A stretch of 8,006 nucleotides of DNA, taken from NCBI GenBank assembly GCA_049965515.1, contig JBMFWG010000061.1:1-8006 (forward strand). The letters run 5' to 3'. The stretch comes from UBA4572 sp049965515 (GTDB lineage: Bacteria > Nitrospirota > Leptospirillia > Leptospirillales > Leptospirillaceae). Shown here in pieces: positions 6,364-8,006 of this stretch (within the stretch, counting starts at the first letter, position 1; each line of letters begins with the position of its first letter). The notes below the pieces were generated by a model, which did no database searches, was not told the DNA's origin, and was given only the letters and a program-made list of their open reading frames with translations. The position numbers and the translations under genes are program-made.

Positions 6364-6903
6364 GTGGCCCGCATCCTGATCCTCGACGGATACAACCTGA
6401 TCGGCGCCCGCGGCCGCATGCGCCGTGACGGAGAGGTGCTGGCCCGGGAGAGGCAGGGGCTTCTCCGGGAGATCTCCGTCTATGCCGGAAGCCGAAGCTT
6501 CGCCGAAATCCATCTCGTCTTCGACGGATATCCCAATGACCGGGACCTTCTTCTGACTCCCCCGCCGGGTATCCGCCTCGTCTTTTCGGAGGCGGCCGGG
6601 AGTGCCGATGCCGTCATCATCACGCTGGCGGCGCGTTTTCGGGAGAGGGCGGCGGTGGTGAGCTCGGATCGGGAGGTGGTCTTGCGCTCCCGCTCTCTCG
6701 GGGCCGAGACCCTGAGCGCCCAGGAGTTTCTGGGAAGGATGGCGGCCCGGTCGGCTCCGGCTGGCGGGGGGCGATACGAGGCCGGAGGAGAGGAGGATGA
6801 GGACGAGGATCCCTCTCCCTCCACCTTCGGCAAGAAGAAGGGCAACCCCCGGCGCCTCTCGAAAAAGGAGAGGGCCCAGAGGCGTCTTCTCGACAAGCTC
6901 TGA
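6364..6903 (+). CDS. YacP/Rae1-like NYN-domain (PIN-like) ribonuclease
   Basis: A 179-residue protein starting at GTG 6364, with the strong ribosome-binding site GAAAGGAG at 6351-6358. It opens RILILDGYNLIG, the NYN-domain signature with D8. VFDG (D54), SADAVI (D82) and VVSSDREV (D102) follow at the expected spacing and supply the acidic metal-binding cluster. In B. subtilis the homologue YacP (Rae1) is a ribosome-associated endoribonuclease that cuts mRNA in the A site; the same role here is inference. The fold ends at about residue 126. It is followed by an acidic patch (EEDEDED, about 143-149) and a basic tail rich in K and R (157-178), a polarity switch that could serve RNA or ribosome binding. 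It is the last gene of the + strand cluster, 32 bases after tatD and 43 bases before the convergent plsC stop. Confidence 0.85.
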   Translation: MARILILDGYNLIGARGRMRRDGEVLARERQGLLREISVYAGSRSFAEIHLVFDGYPNDRDLLLTPPPGIRLVFSEAAGSADAVIITLAARFRERAAVVSSDREVVLRSRSLGAETLSAQEFLGRMAARSAPAGGGRYEAGGEEDEDEDPSPSTFGKKKGNPRRLSKKERAQRRLLDKL

Positions 6904-6946
6904 GCAGAAGGTAAGGGGAGGCCCGGCGGGGTCTTCGGACAGGAGG

Positions 6947-6988
6947 TCAGGATCTTCCGGAGAAAGCGACCGGGGGACGCGATCCTGA
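6947..6988. repeat. Nested inverted repeat at the convergent yacP/plsC junction
   Basis: TCAGGATC (6947-6954) and GATCCTGA (6981-6988) are perfect complements. Inside them CCGG (6957-6960) can pair with CCGG (6970-6973) around a 9-base loop. The left arm contains the plsC stop codon. No T-run follows on either strand, so it is not a classical terminator. It may help stop transcription or protect 3' ends between the two converging genes, or be chance within coding sequence. Confidence 0.25.
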
Positions 6989-7765
6989 AAGGAGGGCCAG
7001 GCCTCCGGAAACCGCCTCCTGGGCGGCCTGGGAGAGGGACTTCCTGTCGCGGCCCTCGGGAGAGAGAGGCGGAGAGATATGGGTCCGGACCACGACCCGG
7101 GGCTCCCGGAGGGTTCGCCCAAAGGAGCGGAAAAAGTTTTCGTTGCCGGTATAGGAGACGGAGAGCAGCTGGCGTCCTGCGGGATCTTCATAGCGAAGGG
7201 AGACCGGAAGGGCGGACCGCCCTGTTTCGGTGCAGAGCTCGAAGACTCCGGTCTTGAAGGGCAGGAGACGGTCGCCCCGGGTGGTGGTCCCCTCCGGAAA
7301 GACGGTGATGGGCACATTATTGTCCATGGAGGCCCGGGCGGCGACTAAGGTGTCCCGGAATGAGGAGAGGCGTCCCCTTCCGATGAAGATTGTCCCTGCC
7401 TCCTTGGCCATCGGACCGACCACCGGCCAGGCAGCGATCTCTTCCTTGGCGATGAAGCAGGTGGGAAAGAGCGCCCGGAGAACCATGATATCGAGCCAGG
7501 AGGTGTGGTTGGGCACGATGAGGAAGGCGGTGGTGGCCGGACGCTCTCCGGAGAGACGGATCTCGACCCCCAGAAGGGAGAGAAAGTCCTCGAACCAGAC
7601 CGACAGGTGATCCTTCGGACGGGAGGGGTCGGGGGCCTTCTGAAGGGAGAAGATTCGCCGGATATGCCAAAGGGAGGCCAGGACCCGTCGTGCCCGGAGA
7701 GAGAAAGGGGTGACGGGGGGGGACCCTGCCAGGGGGAGAGCATTGTCCAGCGACGAGGGGGCCAT
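6947..7765 (-). CDS. plsC: 1-acyl-sn-glycerol-3-phosphate acyltransferase (PlsC/LPLAT family)
   Basis: A 272-residue protein read on the - strand. The acyltransferase motifs are in order: NHTSWLD with the catalytic H87 and D92 (HX4D); IFIGRGR at 126-132, matching the glycerophosphate-binding motif II; FPEGTTT at 156-162 (motif III); and ALPVSL at 185-190 near motif IV. PlsC acylates lysophosphatidic acid at the sn-2 position to make phosphatidic acid at the inner membrane. The segment FLSLLGVEI (61-69) resembles the lead-in helix of this family; no clear long transmembrane span is visible, so binding may be peripheral. The ATG at 7765 is supported by AAGGAG five bases upstream on this strand. 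Related LPLAT members (lyso-ornithine lipid or other acyltransferases) share these motifs, so the acceptor is less certain than the family. It converges on the + strand cluster. Confidence 0.9.
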   Translation of the reverse strand: MAPSSLDNALPLAGSPPVTPFSLRARRVLASLWHIRRIFSLQKAPDPSRPKDHLSVWFEDFLSLLGVEIRLSGERPATTAFLIVPNHTSWLDIMVLRALFPTCFIAKEEIAAWPVVGPMAKEAGTIFIGRGRLSSFRDTLVAARASMDNNVPITVFPEGTTTRGDRLLPFKTGVFELCTETGRSALPVSLRYEDPAGRQLLSVSYTGNENFFRSFGRTLREPRVVVRTHISPPLSPEGRDRKSLSQAAQEAVSGGLALLSGSRPPVAFSGRS

Positions 7766-8002
7766 GGAGTCTCCTTGTTGGAGGGGATGCCGGAGGATCC
7801 CGGGGCCGGTTCCGCGAGGATCGATCCTGCCCCATGGGAGCTATTCCGGGGGCCGGCCTTCGTTGCGGGCCATGCTCCTCCACAGAGGATAAACGATTTT
7901 GTTGGTGCAAGCCAACCGGGGAAGTCTTTCGGGTGCACGTCAGATTTGTGAGAAAGTCCGTTTTTACAGATTTTCCTGTTTTCAGTGCGTCAGGAGAGGG
8001 GC
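7766..8002. other. Intergenic region upstream of plsC
   Basis: This 237-base region contains no convincing gene. The plsC-proximal half is GC-rich and the distal half, from about 7880, is AT-richer, with T-runs at 7961-7965 and 7971-7974. Open frames that cross it on either strand read as shadows of plsC. It probably holds the divergent control regions of plsC and of whatever gene starts at the right edge. Confidence 0.5.
7886..7915 (-). promoter_or_regulatory. Candidate plsC promoter with an overlapping inverted repeat
   Basis: On the - strand TTGGCT (7915-7910) and TATCCT (7891-7886) are separated by 18 bases, each matching four of six consensus positions. They lie about 120 bases upstream of the plsC start, in the AT-rich part of this end of the window. 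GTTGG (7901-7905) and CCAAC (7912-7916) form an inverted repeat over the -35 element and could be an operator half-site pair. The match is modest and unproven. Confidence 0.3.
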
Positions 8003-8006
8003 ATGC
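7992..8006 (+). promoter_or_regulatory. Ribosome-binding site and possible start of a further + strand gene
   Basis: AGGAG at 7992-7996 is followed six bases later by ATG at 8003-8005, ideal initiation geometry. The window ends one base later, so the coding sequence cannot be judged. If real, a gene divergent from plsC begins here. Confidence 0.35.

Noticed and set aside
6904..6946. Intrinsic terminator between yacP and plsC
   Set aside because: No stem followed by a T-run is visible on either strand in this 43-base gap.
6328..7317. - strand open frame of 329 codons overlapping yacP and plsC
   Set aside because: Its sequence is Pro/Ser/Arg-rich noise; the PlsC motifs are in another frame and the NYN motifs on the opposite strand.
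7505..7951. + strand open frame opposite plsC
   Set aside because: It is Gly-rich, opposite a well-supported acyltransferase, and carries no recognisable motif.
7881..7960. tRNA or other structured RNA gene in the AT-richer right-hand region
   Set aside because: No cloverleaf, TTCGA-type loop or CCA end could be found; only one short inverted repeat is present.

Overview
This is a GC-rich (by eye about 65% G+C) bacterial chromosomal window. It is dominated by one dense, co-directional block of housekeeping genes on the + strand. It is flanked by the 5' end of a histidine-biosynthesis gene on the left (- strand) and a phospholipid-synthesis acyltransferase on the right (- strand). The gene order tmk-holB-PSP1/ricT-metG-tatD-yacP, with short overlaps between neighbours, resembles clusters in Firmicutes and in several Gram-negative lineages such as Nitrospirota and deltaproteobacteria. 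Strong GC3 bias, the 1-acylglycerol-3-phosphate acyltransferase and the general style suggest a GC-rich Gram-negative organism. I cannot name the genus from sequence alone. I see no mobile element, CRISPR array, phage gene, tRNA or rRNA.

Layout. 1-188 (-): N-terminal part of HisC, running off the left edge. 189-361: divergent intergenic region with a GC-rich inverted repeat and possible overlapping promoters. 362-454 (+): an unrecognised 30-residue single-pass membrane protein with a good ribosome-binding site. 455-604: non-coding, with potential hairpins. 605-652: a very strong rho-independent terminator that isolates the small gene from the cluster downstream. 653-791: leader of the tmk cluster with a perfect hairpin near the start codon.

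792-6903 (+): tmk (dTMP kinase), holB (clamp-loader delta'), a PSP1/RicT-like protein, metG (methionyl-tRNA synthetase with a C-terminal tRNA-binding domain), tatD (metal-dependent deoxyribonuclease) and a YacP/Rae1-like NYN nuclease. The first four overlap by 4, 17 and 8 bases. tatD follows after 6 bases and yacP after 32. They probably form one transcription unit linking nucleotide supply, replication, translation and nucleic-acid turnover. 6947-7765 (-): a convergent plsC-type acyltransferase with its own upstream region. A further + strand gene may begin at the extreme right edge (ATG at 8003).

The least ordinary observations are four. The PSP1 gene looks frameshifted near 2592-2605: its N-terminal strands read in one frame and the rest in another. 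A small membrane protein gene of unknown function sits between a divergent promoter region and a strong terminator. The MetG zinc knuckle has Asp in place of one expected Cys. Finally, there is a structured non-coding stretch before the terminator. Nothing here looks like a dramatic new system; most of the window is ordinary core genome.
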